From the NCBI RefSeq assembly GCF_902459465.1, contig NC_047066.1:3596001-3660000 (forward strand): a DNA stretch of 64,000 bases, given 5' to 3'. Of the stretch, positions 1-11,958 are shown piece after piece. Under the pieces are notes generated by a model. That model did no database searches and was not told where the DNA came from. It was given only the letters and a program-made list of their open reading frames with translations. The DNA comes from Asterias rubens. Its lineage: Eukaryota; Echinodermata; Asteroidea; Forcipulatida; Asteriidae. The stretch's first letter is position 1; each line of letters begins with the position of its first letter. Position numbers and translations under genes: made by a program.

Positions 1-264
1 ACAGGGGGATGCTCTATCAGTAAATCTTATAATAGCTCACATTCCAATCCGTGATCTGACAGACAGTCCTTTGATAAATGACTCTTCACATGTTTTGGGG
101 TTCAGGGTTGATAAAAGTACACAGCAGGCATGATTTTAAAATAATGCAAATACTAAGCATGTTCAGTGCAAAATATGTTATGTTATAACACAGATTAGGA
201 ATCAATAGTGAGGCTAATGCTGAAAGAAAAAAAAATACATTATTTATTACTCATAGAACATCTT
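1..264. other. Left edge, nothing recognised
   Basis: AT-rich sequence with no open frame, splice pair or repeat that I recognise. Confidence 0.3.
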
Positions 265-652
265 TTAAAGACACTGGACACTATTGGTAATTGTCAAAGA
301 CCAGTCTTCTCGCTTGGTGTATCTCAACATAATATGCACAAAATAACAAACCTTTCAGAATTTGAGCTCAATTGGTCGTCGAAGATGCGAGATAATAATG
401 AAAGAAAACAAACGTTGTCACTCGAAGTTGTGTGCTTTCAGATGCTTTATTTCGAGACCTCCAATTCTAAATCTCAGGTCTCGAAGTCAAATTCGTGGAA
501 AATTACTTCTTTCTCGAAAAGTACTCCACTTCAGATGGAGCCGTTTCTCACAATGTTTTTTACTACCAACCTCTCCTCATTACTTGTTACTAAGTAAGGT
601 TTTATGCTAATAATTATTTTGAGTAATTACCAATAGCGTCCACTGCCTTTAA
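265..652 (-). mobile_element. TTAA-flanked inverted-repeat element, family A, copy 1
   Basis: About 390 bp bounded by TTAA at both ends. The left end reads TTAAAGACACTGGACACT and the right end AGTG/GCGTCCACTGCCTTTAA as an inverted repeat of about 25 bp. The interior has the family hallmark (a segment reading GAGCCGTTTCTCACAATG in this orientation) and a hairpin built on GAGACCTC/GAGGTCTCG. No transposase frame is present, so this is a non-autonomous MITE. TTAA targets fit piggyBac or Kolobok superfamilies; which one is not decided here. Confidence 0.85.
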
Positions 653-1539
653 GCTTTAGTCAAAAAATGGTATAAAAGAGTCAGAATGTGCATACACATT
701 TCCAAATCAACAACCAACATGGATATTTATGCATCAGAGCAAGTAAATTTGTACAGGCCAGACACTGTAATTCAACCCAAAAATGTGAAAACACTTCAAT
801 TTTATGTGCAAAGAGGCTAAACAATGGGTGGCCATGTGTTTTGATGGTTCTTATTTGTACTGCAACCTTAAGTTAATGCAGTTCCTTTTCATGTAGCTCT
901 AGGGTTTGGTTTACTACAATGTATGACGGTGTACAATAATTTAGGGAAGTTGCAATTACTTAGTAGTACAAAACATTGTTGTACAGTGCAACGTTATACT
1001 TTTTGGTGGGGGCCTGCACAATGTACATTGTGGATTTTCAGGTGGTTCAGGCGATGCGGCAGAAAAACAACAGTGAGTACCGAGCAGAAAATTGTATTTT
1101 TTTGACGATGTTTTTAATTTCACTCAACAAACAGGAAATACAAGCGTTATGGATGTATATTGAGAATGTAGGGAAAGTTTTGGTAGTGTAGTACAAAAGA
1201 AACTTCAGTTATTGCTGACTAACGGGCGTAAAACTTTCACCTATCAACGCTGATTTGAAAAACGTATAGCGTTAAAGAGGCCCAAAATACTAGTCCCCTA
1301 TAAGGCTCACAGGGGAGCCTTATAGTTTCTAGAAGTAGGATCAAGTCCACCCCGTCAGCCTATTCCATAATATTCTTGGATCAATTTCACTCAAACCCAA
1401 GCCAAACAATAAATAATAATTTCAACTGCTTCATTTCAATGTTATGTTAATGTTAGTCTCGCTCTTCTTAGCATTAAATAATCAAATAATTAAATTTTGT
1501 TTTTCAAATTCAACCTTTTCTCTATGAATGATTGGAAAA
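653..1539. other. No gene seen
   Basis: Unique-looking AT-rich DNA. A 31-nt exon-like segment (1042-1072, acceptor TTTTCAG, donor GTGAGT) is the only splice-like signal and has no partner exons. Confidence 0.3.
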
Positions 1540-1661
1540 GTTTCCGTATGACGCCACCACTTTTTCTTTCGATATGAAATAATATAGTATAATTTACCTC
1601 AATGAGGTATCCCTTTTTGTAAAAATTAGTGAAAAAGTGGTAGCAACTACGGAAACTTATC
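1540..1661. mobile_element. ~120-bp MITE with TTTCCGTATG terminal inverted repeats
   Basis: The ends are inverted copies of about 25 bp (AGTTTCCGTATGACGCC ... AACTACGGAAACTT) around an AT-rich core. A second complete copy lies at 25206-25331, with degenerate halves near 23970-24015 and 25366-25410. The two complete copies match through the core as well, so this is a discrete small family and not a chance palindrome. Confidence 0.7.
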
Positions 1662-1802
1662 CGAATGAATCAACAGAACATGTTCATCATGTTTTTTATT
1701 ATATCAGATTCAAATGATATATTGATTATTGATAAACAACTCATTAAGAATCGTTGTTTGTACTGAGCATGGGTAACTACCTCCATGGATAACTCATAGA
1801 TG

Positions 1803-2156
1803 GAGGTAAAAATAAATAATAATAATAATATCGAAGTCTTATATAGCGCACGTATCTACCAAACAAGGTACTCAAGGCGCTGAGTATATACAAACTTTCA
1901 GAAATATAGGTTATTGCAGTGATGGATTCTGAGACCCAATTATGTAGCACTTATAAGGGTTTACAAGGTGCTACGGCGCATGAAGCAGCCACAACCAGGA
2001 ACACCGGGGCGAACCCCTTCTCTTTTCGATAGTGCACTGGGTTCTTTTACATGCGTTACACAACACATGGGACCAATGGCTTTAAGTCCCATCCGAAGGA
2101 CGAAGCAATGGTAAAGTGTCTTGCTTAAGGACACAAGTGTCACGACTACCGCTGTT
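1803..2156 (-). mobile_element. tRNA-derived SINE, family 1, minus orientation
   Basis: Read on the minus strand this is the same element as 54356-54778. It has the conserved central segment CTTCGGATGGGAC...CCATGTGTTGTGTAACGC, the AAAGAACCCAGTGCAC block, and a tail ending in an (ATT)n run. The tRNA-like head is mostly lost here (only the CGTGACACTTGTGTCC junction is left near 2140-2156). Confidence 0.8.
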
Positions 2157-3909
2157 TCATAGCTGGAGGGGTGTTGTGTTCAAAGAACTCACTGAACAAT
2201 TATAATTTTTGCATTTATCTTACTTTTTGACCCAAAGTGTTGATGTTTTTTTACCGAAAAGGTATTTATGAATGGGAATCAAAGTGTGTTGAATCGGTTT
2301 TTAACTAGTGGTTTAAACCCGCCGAGGCCTTGTTTTTATAACAGGCATGCAACTGCCTGTTGAAAAAAAAAGAGGACAATTTTCAAAGGCACATCGCAAG
2401 TGCGGAGCGAGGCAGCCGAAGTGCCACGGGACATGATACCCACAATGGTACCCTAGAAAATGTTGAGGTTTATTATGCTCTTAGGTGCATTGTAATGTTA
2501 GCATGTACTAGGCTTATTTTACATGATGGTAGTTGTACACTGTTGTTGCCAGATAGGCCTAGTATTAGGCTAACATTTTTAACAAACAAAAATCTGGGAA
2601 AAAAAACATGACCTTTGCACTTGTTACAGTTACACAAAGAGCATACTGAGCTTTTCCCCCAAAAGATCAAACAGCCTAACTAAACACTACAGTATCCTGG
2701 TGTCATGTGTTTTCAGTAGGATACCAGGAAAATTGTTCACAATCAAAAACTAAATTTTTTTTTTTCATATCATCTATCCAATTTTTTAACAATAACCATT
2801 TCACTTCATGGTGTGTTGAAATTTTGAAAGTTTTGGTTTTACGTTGCGAGAGACAGTCCGCCATCAACAGTGCTTATGCATGCACGACATTGGAGCAATG
2901 TCATATGTTTTCAAAATGTCATATGTTTTCACACCTGTCATTGGTTGGTATTTTATTGAATATTCAGAAGCTAGTATGGCGTGCAAAATAAATCAAAAAT
3001 ATTATTCAATTACTACTTAACAAATTTAATTACATTTTTGTCCTAGGGCATTATGGCTACTATATTAAAATCCAGAGATATCATAAGGCATGAAAGTAAA
3101 ACACCCCACCCCTCCTTGATGCACTCACACTTCATAACAATCCTTTTCCCCTCATTTCAGACCAGTAATGTTTGGTTTCAGGAGATAAGAAACCAATCTA
3201 TGATATTTTCTCTTTAATGTAGACTTAATATTTATTACGCTTATCGGAATTTATTACAGTATGCAGTAAATCAACAACAAATTTTTTTTGTTATTTTCAC
3301 TTCAAATATTTTAATATTTTCCCCACATTTGCACACCATAGAATCCCAAATAGTAACCACCTCACGTGATCCATCTAGTGACTAAAGCAGAATGAAACTC
3401 AATCTAGCAGATAGTAATTTTGTTTTGAACTTTCGAGGTTGGATGATGTTTCTTTGACTCATTTGAATGTTGGCATGCACCTAGTTAGTGATTAGTACCA
3501 AAAATCAATCATTTTATAAATGTTTGAGCATAAGCAACGACAGGAAACTTTATTCTCAGCATGATTAAGCCTGATGAAAATACAGACCGTGAGTAAACTG
3601 CATAGCTTCTGTCACCGGTGCAGCTTGCACAATTTCGCGGTAAACGGGAATCAAAGTTGGGGACCGAAAACATATGAGGGTCGATAACGTATGACGCTAC
3701 GATAGGTCAATTTAATAGGACGACTTGTCTTTAAAATGAAAATGAAAATACTCCACACGTCAAGTTGTCAACCAGTCAAAGGTTGAGTTGTCCTTATGTG
3801 ATTGTGAATGAGTCACAACAATACAAAACAAGATAAAATTACTAAACATATAGGCCGACATGACTACATGGTAAATCATTAAATGAGGCGTCATGAAAAA
3901 AATAATTAC
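2157..3909. other. No gene recognised
   Basis: Repetitive AT-rich spacer. If the minus-strand exon at 3910-3960 is real, later exons of that gene should lie here or beyond the left edge. I could not identify them; an open minus-strand stretch around 3545-3700 has no recognisable domain. Confidence 0.3.
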
Positions 3910-3960
3910 CTGGAAAACTTGCTGAACAAGAACGAGTGGACCCTCTTCTCTCTCGGCCAT
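3910..3960 (-). CDS. Possible first coding exon of an unidentified gene divergent from SBDS
   Basis: On the minus strand an ATG in good context (AAAATGGCC) opens seventeen codons, MAEREEGPLVLVQQVFQ, ending in CAG followed by a donor GTAATT. It lies about 600 bp upstream of the SBDS start on the opposite strand, the arrangement expected for a shared divergent promoter. I do not recognise the peptide and found no downstream exon, so the product is unknown. It could be a chance reading frame. Confidence 0.3.
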
Positions 3961-4559
3961 TTTTCCACAGCTTCTCACCTGGCTTATGTTATCATTATGC
4001 AGGTAGTAGTGACTCGAAGAAAAACATGAGTAAAGGGAGGATGTCCCCAATTAAAGCTGGAAAATTTCTCAGAACCATACGCAAGCACACGATGCACGAT
4101 ACATAATTGACGATACACGGCGGACGGACGTACTGACAAAAATTTTGCTCTGCATGTTTTGGCTGGTGACCTCTGCTGTTATTTTTCCAGTGGGTAACAA
4201 AACAATTTCCACGGATAAAATCGAATGAAATAAAATAAAATAAAGATGACAGAAATAAGGGTTAAAATGACACACATAGGTCTTTGATCTTGATAATTAA
4301 ACTTTAAAATTTTAAATAAAGAGACTTTTCCACCTTACTTTATCGATATTAATAAATTAGATCCACTGGAAAATAAACTGCATAATGGATGTGCAAACAT
4401 AACCCGGAAGTGATTGGTTGTTTTGCCGGGGCCGGGGTCGATGTCACAATTTGACCCAGAAAGTACACATGCGTATAAGAATTTCATCAAATTGGTTGTC
4501 TATCTATTTGCGTTGCAAAAATATTTACTGATTTTCACGAATTGCGTTCACCGATCAAG
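3961..4559. promoter_or_regulatory. Upstream region of SBDS, possibly bidirectional
   Basis: About 600 bp between the SBDS start codon and the possible minus-strand exon. A GC-rich patch (GCCGGGGCCGGGGTCGATG, about 4425-4443) stands out from the AT-rich surroundings about 120 bp before the SBDS ATG. No clear TATA box was seen. The promoter role is inferred from position. Confidence 0.4.
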
Positions 4560-7328
4560 ATGGCAGGAATTTTCACGCCGACAAATCAGATCCGACTTAC
4601 AAATGTGGCGATTGTGAGGATGAAAAAGGGCGGTAAAAGGTTTGAGATAGCCTGCTACAAAAACAAAGTGATGTCGTGGAGAAATAAAGTGTAAGTTTAC
4701 ATACGCACGTACACAAACAACTTACAAGTGATTGCGCAATCGAATCACCCAAAGCAAATTGTACCTCCATGGTACAACTGAACGGATTACAACAATTTAT
4801 AGAAATTATGACCTTTGTTATCGATCATAATCTTAACACCTGTGTCCGGCATGTCCAGCTTTATTATATTTTTTTTAATGATATTTTATTGTTCAATCTT
4901 TTATTTAAAATTAAATCAAACTAAAAAAAAATAAAAAAATGTGGAATTTTAAATTAAATGTACATGGATGTATCATTTACTCTACCTCTACTCTACTGTC
5001 CTTACTTCATGCATGGAGGCCATGCTTCATGGTACTACTGTACGTCTTGAATATATATTTTTTTATGGACATTTTTGTTTAATTCAATTTGACGTGATGG
5101 TAGATTGATTACTGTTAAACCTCTAAGACAAAATTAATGTAATTTTAATGAAAATTTAGGTGGCATACATACAAAATAATGGCATGTGATTGCGATAATA
5201 TATAGTTGCAGTTATTTTTCTGTTATTATAAGTAAGTGACCGTTACTCACCTTAGTGCTGTTCGGGGGTGGGGGGGGGGAGCTTGATGGGCTGGTGATGA
5301 TGATGAGGCGCTAAGGCTGGTGGTTTTTAGACACCTTGAAGTCACTTTAAGTGACCTTGATTGAGCGAGGTGCACAACAATTTCTGATGTTTGTTTTTTT
5401 CTTTTTCTTTTTAATTAAACGTTGGGTTGGCTTAATGAATAACTAATACTATCCTATTAGACCTGAGTATAATTCTAATAATGATTTTATCCTTTCTCGA
5501 CACTGACAGAGAGAAAGATATTGATGAGGTTCTGCAGACCCACACCGTATTCACCAATGTATCAAAAGGACAGGGCGCTAAACGAGAAGACCTCGTCAAA
5601 GCATTCAGCACTGAAGACCAGACGGAAATATGCAGACAGGTAACAAAATGATTATTTCCTTGTCCCCCCAGGCCCTAGACAAAGGTGGCAGCCTACCCCT
5701 TGAGGAAGGGAAATACACTCAATGATAATCATGATTCACCCATCTCACAATATGCAAGAGTTGGAGGGTAGGCCATCTCCATGGGTGATGAATAATAATA
5801 ATAATAACCCATTTTTATATAGCGCTTTTCACACCCGTAGGGCGTCCCACAGCGCTTCACATTATTACCCCCTGGTCACTGGGCCTTAATTCACTCCTTA
5901 AACCATCTCAGCTCCCTGGTGGGGAGTATACAGCCTTGTGCAACATTAATATGCGCTACTCGGCTAAATCGATCACAAGAACCATCTCTGCCCTCACAGG
6001 TACCCATTTACCCCTGGGTGGAGAGAAGCAATTAAAGTTAAGTATATTGCTCAGGGACACAAGTGTCAGGACCGGGATTCAAACCCACACTCTGCTGAAC
6101 AGAAGCACCAGAGCTTGAGTTCGGTGCTCTTATCCACTCGGCGATGACACCAACATGTTGGTAATGCAAAAGTTCTCAATCAGTACAGAGTTAGGTTTCT
6201 GATCTAGTACACTAGCCAACAACTGCTGTGTTGTAACAATAGTACGATATGTTTTTCATTGTAAGATTTGAGGCATTGCATGGCGAGGTCAAAAATTTGG
6301 TTTGTGGTAACACCATGTGATCTACTTGCCAGGTAGATTTTGTTCTTTTGATAACTTGTCTTGTTTTTCATTGTTGTAAAACCTTATATTGGATGGTTAT
6401 TTTTCTTCTTTTATTTATGCTGCAGATCTTGGCCAAGGGTGAGCTGCAAGTCTCTGAGAAGGAGAGACAACAGCAGCTAGAGTCAATGTTTCGTGATATT
6501 GCCACCATCGTGGCAGAGAAGTGCGTTAACCCGGAGACCAAGAGGCCATACACGGTTGGGATGATCGAGCGAGCTATGAAGGATATTCACATATCTGTCA
6601 AGCCTAATAGAGGAACAAAGCAGCAGGTTTGTTTGTTTGTTTGTTTGTTTGTTTGTTTAGATTGTTTTCATTTGCACAACTTGAAAATACATTAAATAAT
6701 AACAGTTAAAATAGTAATGAAAAATGTAATAATTAAGGTACAAACAGAAGTAACATCAACAGGAGGTGTAACCCTCATGCAGTGGAGTACCCAGACTGCT
6801 ATAGGTTCAAAAATATATCAATTGCATCTGAAAATGCATACAAAAACCAAAAATAAAATATAGCAGGTGTTCCTTTTCTGGCCTAGAAGCAGTTCACATC
6901 AACTCTGAGTCATGCCATTAATGGCACCATTCAAAAACCTGCAATCTGCTAGGTTCTGAAGGGTTGTGTAATTGACTCTCTGTACATATTCCACTGAAAG
7001 ATATACACTTGACCAATGGTGTTTTATACATGTGTAACATGTACAATATGTGTAGTCACCATCGAAGTGAACTAACCAAACATCGGATGAGAGAAAAATC
7101 AAATGGTCCTCCATTGGGATTTGAACCCAAGACCCCTGACACTCCAGGCAGATGCTCTTACCAACAGTGATGTGCTCGGAAAGGACTTGTGCGTTATGAC
7201 AACGTGCTACATCTTGCAGGCTTATTTGTTCAAATGATTCTTGTATGACCTTATGACCTTAGTCTTGTTTTCAAGTGTTCTGCGCCTCTGATCATTTTGT
7301 ATGTAAGGGGTGCAATATAAATTTTAAA

Positions 7329-7371
<43 letters not shown>

Positions 7372-7526
7372 TTTTGGTTTTTACCCATATACACCGATGT
7401 GTGTAGCACTGTATACTCAGTACTTTCCCCGAGTCCTGTGAAAAAAATCACAGGCATTTTACTCCGGTGGGATTCGAACCCACGACCCTTGCAATTCTAG
7501 AGCAATGTCATACCAACTAGACTAAA

Positions 7527-7559
<33 letters not shown>

Positions 7560-8625
7560 AGACGCTCCGTTTGAATAGTCACAAAAACATGCAGTCAAGA
7601 AAAAAAACTACAACACAAACCACTTGCTGACAGAGGGCATTATAACTCCTGTAACCAAAATCACAGTGATATTGGTTTGTTGATTCTTGTATGACCTTAT
7701 GACCTTAGTCTTGTTTTCAAGTGTTCTGCGCCTCTGATCATTTTGTATGATAGTGATATTGGTTTGTGGGGTGATAGTGGTTACACACCGACCTTTTGGA
7801 AACGAAGACCGGGAAGGCAACACATGCTCAACGTCTGTTTGGAGATAATGAAGGCATGCTGCGACCAAGCCAAATCTCAACACTTGCCCAAGATCAGTGT
7901 AGTTGACATATACAGTAGACAGAAACTTGTAGTCGCCTGCTCCGCAGCTGAAGGATGATGATTGGTTAATTTTTTGTTGTGACCAAGACTAGTAATATGA
8001 CCTTTGCCCTTTTTTCTGCAGGCACTTGATGTCATCAAGAAGTTCAAGGAGACGGAAACTATGCCTATTGATCGCGCCCAGATGAGACTGAAGATCTTGC
8101 TTCCCATCAAAGAGGGCAAAAAAATCAAGACCAAATTGAAAACGATGATAAAAACGATGGAACGAGAAGAGTTTGGAGAGCAGCTTGAGATGGTAGGTCA
8201 TTCTATGGGTGGTTGTTGTTCCTTGCTATCAACAGCAACTTGTGGAATTTAAAGACACTGGACACTATGGGTAATAGTAAAATTTTCACAGGTTTGTTAT
8301 TTTATGCATATGTTGAGATACGCCAAGTAAGAAGACTAGTCTTTGACAATTACCAAAGGTTTCCAGTGTCTTTAACAGCTTTATGAAATTGTATTGACCT
8401 ATGTATTGACCTATCTGGTTTAAAAAATTATTGTGGGCCATTTCAACTGGAAGTTATGTCAGCCAACGAGTTTAAGACTCTTCCATTTGTTTGCAGGTGT
8501 GTCTTGTGGATCCTGGCTGTTACAGAGAGATGGAGGATCTGATTCGCTCATCCACCAAGGGCCAGGGCGTCATCGAAGTCCTTGATCTTAAAGATGTCGA
8601 GGAAGGAGACGAAAAATTAGAATGA
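4560..8625 (+). CDS. SBDS: Ribosome maturation protein SBDS
   Basis: Five exons: 4560-4690, 5510-5639, 6426-6626, 8022-8192, 8497-8625, all with GT/AG introns. They join to 762 nt, 253 aa plus stop, against about 250 aa in vertebrates. The start gives [20 protein letters not shown], the conserved SBDS N-terminus with one extra residue. Later landmarks are [39 protein letters not shown] and the C-terminal [16 protein letters not shown]. The three SBDS domains (FYSH, helical middle, ferredoxin-like end) are all present. Known role: with EFL1 it releases eIF6 from the pre-60S subunit in the cytoplasm. Introns carry SINEs, microsatellites and a family A element 57 nt after exon 4. No break or frameshift was seen. 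Identification is by strong similarity to the known family. Confidence 0.97.
5787..6150 (-). mobile_element. tRNA-derived SINE in SBDS intron 2
   Basis: On the minus strand the element starts with a tRNA-like head (GTGTCATCGCCGAGTGGATA ... GGTTTGAATCCCGGTCC, with A-box- and B-box-like blocks) and ends in a TATATAAA...(TTA)n tail at the left end. The head resembles that of SINE family 1, but the body differs (GGGGTAATAATGTGAAGCGC block), so it is a separate subfamily. Confidence 0.7.
6625..6659 (+). repeat. (GTTT)n microsatellite at the SBDS exon 3 donor
   Basis: About eight GTTT units begin directly at the intron 3 donor (GTTTGTTTG), so the 5' splice site lies inside the first repeat unit. 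Confidence 0.85.
7083..7170 (-). mobile_element. tRNA-derived SINE head fragment
   Basis: The segment GGGATTTGAACCCAAGACC and flanks is a reversed tRNA T-arm/B-box followed by an A-box-like part. Nearly the same sequence, with the preceding GATGAGAGAAAAATCAAA, occurs at 55000-55080. Confidence 0.65.
7235..7303 (+). repeat. 69-bp direct repeat, copy 1
   Basis: Identical to 7681-7749 by eye over 69 nt. It contains CTTATGACCTTAGTCTTG and lies 446 bp from its partner within SBDS intron 3. Confidence 0.85.
7366..7525 (-). mobile_element. tRNA-derived SINE, family 2, flanked by (ATT)n
   Basis: On the minus strand: tRNA-like head with GGGTTCGAATCCCACCGG as B box, then a body CTGTGATTTTTTTCACAGGA...CACACATCGGTGTATGGG. 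(ATT)n runs lie on both sides (7325-7370, 7526-7557). Other copies are at 22440-22620 (partial), 30788-30945, 35101-35290 and 42005-42165. Confidence 0.75.
7681..7749 (+). repeat. 69-bp direct repeat, copy 2
   Basis: Second copy of the segment at 7235-7303. Confidence 0.85.
8249..8375. mobile_element. Family A element, internally deleted, in SBDS intron 4
   Basis: Only 127 bp, but both TTAA-flanked ends are present (TTAAAGACACTGGACACT ... TTCCAGTGTCTTTAA). The interior lacks the central hairpin, as expected of an internal deletion derivative. Confidence 0.8.
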
Positions 8626-11086
8626 AGAGGGGAACAAATCTCGGCATAAAGTCTCTCTTGCCGAAATTATAATCACATGAGGATGTTTCTTAATACTCCT
8701 TTACAAATGAGGCCGCTGCGGGAATTGGTCTCTGGGACCAGACTATTTCATGATGTTGGAATTTGATGGGAGCAGTGAGCTATCTATTTTGAAATGATAG
8801 TGTCTTGTAAGTCTTGTCCCCTGACCTTAAGTAAAACTAAAGGTTACTACAGCGGGTACAGTTTTAACAATGAACTGCACAAACCTGAGATGTTGTTTGG
8901 AATCTAGGCTTTGGTATTATTTAGTTCAAGAAATCAACTGCATGAAAAGTATTGCGTAAAAGCTCAAATTGCATGCATCGCAAGTTTTATCAGAATTGGC
9001 ACATTGTGAGGCCTGTATGCTTCGTTTTGGAAAGGGCAAGGGCACCAAGGCTTGTTCTCCTTGGTAAAAGGCATCCTATGAGGAAATTGTAAGTTTATAC
9101 TGGATCATTTTAAGGGCAACAAGGCAAGGACCAGGAGGCATGGAGGCAATCGCCTCTGTGGCCTCCATGAAGTATCGGGCCTGAATGTAGAATCAAATTG
9201 GTGACAAGGTACACCTTTATCTATACTTAATTTAAAGTCTGAGGCTGCGGTTATTTCTCTGCATCAGCCATGCAGAACTCCCCGGCAGATTTGTTATCAC
9301 ACGCTCTAACTTACAATTTCATGATTGTAGGCTAATGACGGAGGTTTATCCACAAGAGGGCGCTGTTTCAGCCAATAATACATCGGCTATCAGGATGACA
9401 AAACCGCACGATCACAGACTTGGAACCAAGTTTAACCCTTATCCTATGTTGTATTCAATGCATTCATAAGGGATGAAAAACTGGGACTGAATCAAGTGAC
9501 TTCAGCTATCAGCCATAGCCACTGTCAAAGCCATTAATTTGGACACAGCCTCAGATCCCAAAATAAACCAAACCATAACCTTGCTTTAATTTGATGGATC
9601 TACAAATGACATGTTTTCACAGATTTGTAATTTTTGGCATACACCAAGAGTGTTCGGAATACTGCGGTGCATTTTGGCGGTCTGGCGGTCGTAACCAATA
9701 ACTGTTTTCGGTCAACCGCCAGTGATCAACCAATGGCAAGTTCAACTTAAACAATACCAAAATTGTACAATTACCTTTAAGCCATTGTATAGTAGTCTGT
9801 TGGTGATGGCTTTCTTAAATTTTATTTAAAAGTCTGTGGAAGAGGAACATTTGAAGGTTTCAACCTGATATTGAAGCAATACATCAGCTGCAATACATTC
9901 TGAAATCTGATCTGAAGTTCTTCATGGATTTTACATTTTGTTCAAATTTACTTGATAGGTAGAATAAAGAGATTTTATTGTATTATTTATCATTTTTGTC
10001 AAGCACTGGTCACTTAGTGAGATTATTCATACTGTAAAAATCGCAGTGTAATGACGTTTGGTCTGAAAGACAAAGGTTAGAGGACAAAAAATGCAATCCT
10101 TTACAATAATTTGATTTGATAGTATGGGTGCTGGAAAATGCAAGAAATATGTGGTTACAAATTTTGCTGCAGGAGGTTAATTATTTTTCGCTGGACTTGG
10201 GGATTTATTTAGTTTTGGTTCAAGATGCACCTGTTGTTTATCTTCATCGTTGATAGAGGGCGCTGTTGACTACGAACGGTTTATCATCCCGAGTGAACCA
10301 CGCATTGAACCAAGACTATAATTTAACCTGCTTCTTAATAATAATAATAATAATAATAAGACTTTTAATTCTTCAAAGTAAAGTGTTCTTTAAAAATATT
10401 ATAAAAAATAAAAAAACGTAAGAGAAGACAAATTTAGCATAACGTTTTAATGGTATTTTTACAGGTCTGGTTGGTGGGTGTTTTCTGTGATACTCAGTTT
10501 TTTATGATTTGAATATTATCACTCATAAACTATTACTATGTAGCATAATAATTTGTCAAAATATTTTGTCACACTGATTTTTTAAACAAATTAATGAGTT
10601 ATTAAAAAAATGTTTAAGAATTAAATTCTTATGATTATACAAATACAATGTATTGACAGTTTTGTAACCAGTTTGTAGCCTACCTCTGGTTGTACCCTAG
10701 CTGACGTCACACTTCGAGGTTCGAGAATAACCCCAGACCAGCACTGAGCGCCTGGCGGGATGCATTTTTTATGCACAACGAAATTGCCACTGTCGTAGTG
10801 CTTTTCAAACGGAACTTTGTTTCTAAATCGATTTAAAAAAGGGAATCCTTAAAAATAAAAAAAAACATGTTGAGGACGGCAATTATAATGTGCAGAAAAA
10901 ACCCTGACCGTCAGATAAACCTTTGACCTAGCGTCAATTCACACGGCGGAGATTCATAGTATTCTCACACGTGTACACACATTACACTGAATAAAACATT
11001 ACAAAGTACACGCGCACAGCAGCAGACGATCAAAAAGTTCCTGCTGATGACGTTTATTCGGAGCAGACCAATCATAATACAGATAT
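8626..11086. other. SBDS 3' UTR and intergenic spacer
   Basis: Follows the SBDS stop. Candidate poly(A) signals AATAAA occur at about 9561 and 9963. An (AAT)n run lies at about 10336-10358. No coding exon was recognised. Confidence 0.4.
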
Positions 11087-11476
11087 ATGGAAAGCTTACA
11101 ATACGTCACTACACGTTTAGTGAGTGTACACCACTCTCCTTTTATGTGTGCCCTCCCGATCCCTTTAGTGTGTTTTAAACAAGGTATCTCTCAACGAATC
11201 ATCTTCAAGCTGATGCTCATTGTCCACAAAGGCAAGGCTCCCCTCTATATTTCTGAACTTCTCCAAGTTTACACTCCATCAAGAAATCTTCGATCAAGTT
11301 CCATGCTTCTTCTCATTGAACCCAAGTCTCAACACTCATGGGGAGACAGGTATATTTCTTCAGCTGCGCCACGCATCTGGAACTCTCTACCACTTAATCT
11401 TAGAACTTGTCTTTGTACCACAACATTCAAATCTCTTCTCAAAACTCATCTTATGTCACAGGTTTTCAAGGACTAA
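11087..11476 (+). pseudogene. 3' end of a CR1/L2-like LINE reverse transcriptase ORF
   Basis: An open frame of 129 codons carries the C-terminal block typical of these LINE polymerases: KLMLIVHKGKAPLYISELL, then SSAAPRIWNSLPLNLR and FKSLLKTHL near the end. Catalytic RT motifs and the endonuclease are absent, so this is a 5'-truncated dead copy. Clade assignment is by the style of this block only. It lies about 480 bp upstream of the TSSK-type gene. Confidence 0.7.
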
Positions 11477-11958
11477 TTTTGGTTGTGTCTGTTTTTTTCT
11501 TTGTTTTGTTTTTGTTTTGTTTTGTTTGTTGTTGAAAACTGAAAAAACGCCCAGAATGGATTGACGGCCCAGCCAGGCGCGTAAGACACGACGTGCGTCT
11601 GAAGCACCCTTTGAAACGCGCACATTGAGACATTCATGCGCGCACGCATTAATCATCGAAACAAATGAAACGTCATAATATCTGGATAAAGAAACAAAAA
11701 GGCGGCGTCAAAACTACAATTATGACGTAACGTCATTAGAGACGAGGTAAATAAAAACGAGTGTTGGGAAGATGGAATAAAAACAAAAGGGAACACCCAT
11801 GCACTTCTAAAATGAATCAAGTATAAAACTTTGTGGTGGCAGTCGAAAGTGTTAGCTTTGGTACGTCACTCCGTTTTTGGAAACAATATTATCATTATTC
11901 GTTTTACGATGGTAAAATTAAACCAACTGTTAGCCTGAAAAGGGAGGCACTGGTACGA

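Noticed and set aside
1042-1072. 31-nt plus-strand exon-like segment (acceptor TTTTCAG, donor GTGAGT)
   Set aside because: No neighbouring exon in a matching frame on either side; likely chance.
3545-3715. Open minus-strand stretch left of the possible first exon
   Set aside because: No recognisable domain, and no acceptor or donor that links it cleanly to 3910-3960.
11456-11656. Minus-strand open frame overlapping the LINE tail
   Set aside because: Shadow of the LINE fragment and a low-complexity GTTTT region.
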